DNA of 64,000 nt from Dyella marensis (GTDB lineage Bacteria > Pseudomonadota > Gammaproteobacteria > Xanthomonadales > Rhodanobacteraceae). Each line of letters opens with the position of its first letter. The stretch's first letter is position 1. Shown here piece after piece: positions 62,102 through 64,000 of the stretch. The translations under genes and the position numbers were made by a program. A model generated the notes under the pieces. It did not search any database and had not been told where the DNA came from. It saw only the letters and a program-made list of their open reading frames with translations. Location of the stretch: contig NZ_FONH01000008.1 of the NCBI RefSeq assembly GCF_900112865.1, positions 1 through 64,000 on the forward strand, read 5' to 3'.

Positions 62102-64000
62102 GTGGAGAAACAACGATCTTCGGGCGTCGCAGCGACGTGGATGACGCGCCTGCTGTCGCTCGGTGGATGCCTCGCCGTGGCGGCCGGGCTGGCGCTTACG
62201 CCGGCGTTGCAGGGGCTGCGTTCCGTCGTCACCGATCACAATCTGGTCCTTTTCGCCGTCGCCCTGGTGGCCGCCGTCGTCATTGCCCGCCTGGCGCGAT
62301 GGTCGGTGGCGAGCGCGCTGCTGCTGGTGGCGCTGGTGCTGCTGCTGCGCTTCGTCGGCGCGGGGCCCTTGCTCGCGGCGGCATTGCTGGTGGCTGCCGC
62401 CGCCGTCATCGGTGCATCGATATGCCGCTCGGACACCTGGAGCCACCCCGGCATCGCCATCCTGGTCGGCCTGGCGGTGTTGTCGGCGCTTGCCGGTTGG
62501 CTATTGCCGTTTCCCGTCCATTACTTCCTGACCTACCTGGCCGTGCTGGCCGCCATCGTCGGCCTGGGGCGGCATCGCCTGCACTGCCTCGTACGGGCGG
62601 CGCAGGGCAGTTGGCGCGAGGCCGTGCGGCAGGCGCCGGTGCATGCCGCGTTCGCCATGCTGGTAGTGCTCATGGGCGGGGCGGCGCTGTGCGCGCCGAC
62701 GGTGCAGTACGACGATCTGGTCCTGCACGTCACGCTGCCCGCGCAGCTCGTCGCGCTGGGCTATTACAAGATGGACCTGGCCTCGCAGGTGTGGAGCGCG
62801 GCGCCCTGGGCGTCGGATGTCATCCAGGCCTATGTCGCGGTCCTCGCCGGGCATGAAGCGCGCGGTGCGGCCAACCTCATCTGGTATGGACTGACCGTCG
62901 TCTCGGTCTGGACCCTGGCCAGGGAGCTCGATCTATCGCCGGGCCTGCGCTGGCTCGCCGTGGCCCTCACCGCCTCGGTGCCCCTCATGGTTTCGCTCAA
63001 CGGCAGCATGCAGGCCGATACCGCGATCACCACCGTCACGGTGGCGTTGGCCGCGCTGGTGGTGCGGCTGGTGCGCACGCGCGAAGCAGGCTTGCTGCTT
63101 CCGTTCTTCCTGCTGTCGGCGCTGGCCATTGCCTTGAAGGCCACCCAGGGCTTGCTGGTGTTGCCGCTGGCGGCAGTGGTGCTGGCCTACGTCGGTTGGC
63201 GTCCATTTCTCCGACAGGCGCTGCGCATCGCCATCCCCGTGGTCTTCGTAGCGGGGTCGAGCTATTTCTACGCCTTCTTTGTCACCGGCAATCCGTTCTT
63301 CCCTCTATTCAACGGTGTCTTCAAGTCTTCGTTCGCGCGCCCTGAGGACTTTGCCGATCGCCGTTGGAACCAGGGGCTGCACCTCAATTCGCTGTGGCGC
63401 CTGACCTTCGAGACCGATCGCTATCTGGAGGCCGCCCCGGGAGCCATCGGCTTTTCCATGCTGGCCCTGTGTGGCGGTGCGTTATGGACCTTGCTGTTGC
63501 CGCGCATCCGATGGATCACGCTTGCGTTGCTCGCCGCCAGCATCGGCATGTTTCTTGGCATCCAATACGCTCGATACCTGGTGCCGTTGTTCACGGCGCT
63601 GATCACGCTGGGTCTGCTGGCATGGGAGCGCGCGCGGATGCGCTGGGGCGGGGAGGTCGTGCTCGGCGCGGTGGTATTGGTAAATATCGTCTTCATGCCC
63701 GCGTCGCTCTACATTTTCGGCGACGACCTGTACTGGAGGATGTTCAGCAACGTCAATGGACAACCCAGTGTCGTCAAGCAGGATTTGCAGCGCACCTATG
63801 CCGTCGAGCTGTTATTCGCCCAGTACCTGAGCATGACGCAGCCGAAGGGCTATTCGCTGTACCTGGCGGACACGGATCGTCCCTTCGTCGCTCCCTTCGA
63901 CGGCCAGGCTTTCGGCAGCGGATGGTACGACCCGACCTTCAACGCGATCCTGGCGACCGCCAACCGGGACGAATCGGGAGCGACCTGGTCGGGCATTTTC
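62102..64000 (+). CDS. multispanning membrane protein, GT-C-like (3' end beyond window)
   Basis: The frame stays open for 633 codons to the last base. GTG 62102 (VEKQRSSGVAATWMTRLLSLG) is the likely start. At least 11 hydrophobic segments alternate with a large loop. QYDDLVLHVTLPAQL (just after a transmembrane segment, residues ~202-216) resembles the acidic first-loop motif of GT-C glycosyltransferases. VTGNPFFPLFNGVFKSSF and GIQYARYLVPLFTALITLG fit the ArnT/DUF1420-like group. It would then use a lipid-linked sugar on the periplasmic side. The role is inferred; O-antigen or lipid A decoration is the best guess. Confidence 0.6.
   Translation, partial: MEKQRSSGVAATWMTRLLSLGGCLAVAAGLALTPALQGLRSVVTDHNLVLFAVALVAAVVIARLARWSVASALLLVALVLLLRFVGAGPLLAAALLVAAAAVIGASICRSDTWSHPGIAILVGLAVLSALAGWLLPFPVHYFLTYLAVLAAIVGLGRHRLHCLVRAAQGSWREAVRQAPVHAAFAMLVVLMGGAALCAPTVQYDDLVLHVTLPAQLVALGYYKMDLASQVWSAAPWASDVIQAYVAVLAGHEARGAANLIWYGLTVVSVWTLARELDLSPGLRWLAVALTASVPLMVSLNGSMQADTAITTVTVALAALVVRLVRTREAGLLLPFFLLSALAIALKATQGLLVLPLAAVVLAYVGWRPFLRQALRIAIPVVFVAGSSYFYAFFVTGNPFFPLFNGVFKSSFARPEDFADRRWNQGLHLNSLWRLTFETDRYLEAAPGAIGFSMLALCGGALWTLLLPRIRWITLALLAASIGMFLGIQYARYLVPLFTALITLGLLAWERARMRWGGEVVLGAVVLVNIVFMPASLYIFGDDLYWRMFSNVNGQPSVVKQDLQRTYAVELLFAQYLSMTQPKGYSLYLADTDRPFVAPFDGQAFGSGWYDPTFNAILATANRDESGATWSGIF

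Overview
The window is high-GC, densely packed DNA from a gammaproteobacterium. It most resembles Rhodanobacteraceae/Xanthomonadales (a Dyella, Frateuria, Luteibacter or Rhodanobacter type). That placement is inferred from gene content: a eukaryote-like class I fructose-bisphosphate aldolase, PilU, a xanB-rmlDCAB block, and a metB-anchored LPS locus as in xanthomonads. No tRNA, rRNA, CRISPR array, transposase or phage integrase was seen.

Region 1 (1-14.9 kb, + strand) is a tightly coupled Wzx/Wzy-type polysaccharide cluster. It holds the end of a UDP-glucuronate epimerase gene, wlbA-wlbB-wlbC (diacetamido-uronic acid synthesis), an acyltransferase, four GT-B glycosyltransferases, a flippase (Wzx), a polymerase (Wzy), an AsnB-like amidotransferase and a right-handed beta-helix protein. 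Most junctions are 4-base ATGA-type overlaps. Across a long inverted repeat come a YdcF-family gene and a WecA-like initiating transferase on the - strand.

Region 2 (17-22.3 kb, +) is a group-4-capsule/Yjb-type secretion locus: a small Gly/Thr-rich GfcA/YjbE-like protein, Wza (GfcE), GfcB, GfcC and GfcD. No Wzc kinase or Wzb phosphatase gene is visible.

Region 3 (22.3-45 kb) is mostly housekeeping. It contains tpx, a globin, gap, an OsmC protein, S1/P1 nuclease, pyk, a TonB-C-domain protein, fba, two paralogous outer-membrane barrels, tkt, an esterase, a LysR regulator, an HAD phosphatase, pgk, maiA, pilU, a DUF4398 lipoprotein with a coiled-coil partner, a DUF465 protein, a cystathionine beta-synthase-like gene and glmS. 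Several strong intrinsic terminators are present.

Region 4 (45-64 kb) is the O-antigen/LPS locus. xanB and rmlDCAB (- strand) supply GDP-mannose and dTDP-rhamnose. A sulfotransferase-like gene and metB follow. Then come wzm-wzt (ABC export), a 1121-residue methyltransferase/coiled-coil/GT2/GT4 protein, a complete GDP-D-glycero-D-manno-heptose pathway (hddA, gmhA, hddC, gmhB), a zinc-ribbon methyltransferase, and a multispanning membrane protein cut by the window end. The most interesting points are the possible methylation-based chain-terminator/ruler next to Wzt, the heptose pathway, the rearranged gfc locus with its GfcA-like protein, the AsnB-like enzyme beside uronic-acid genes, and the leaderless beta-helix protein.
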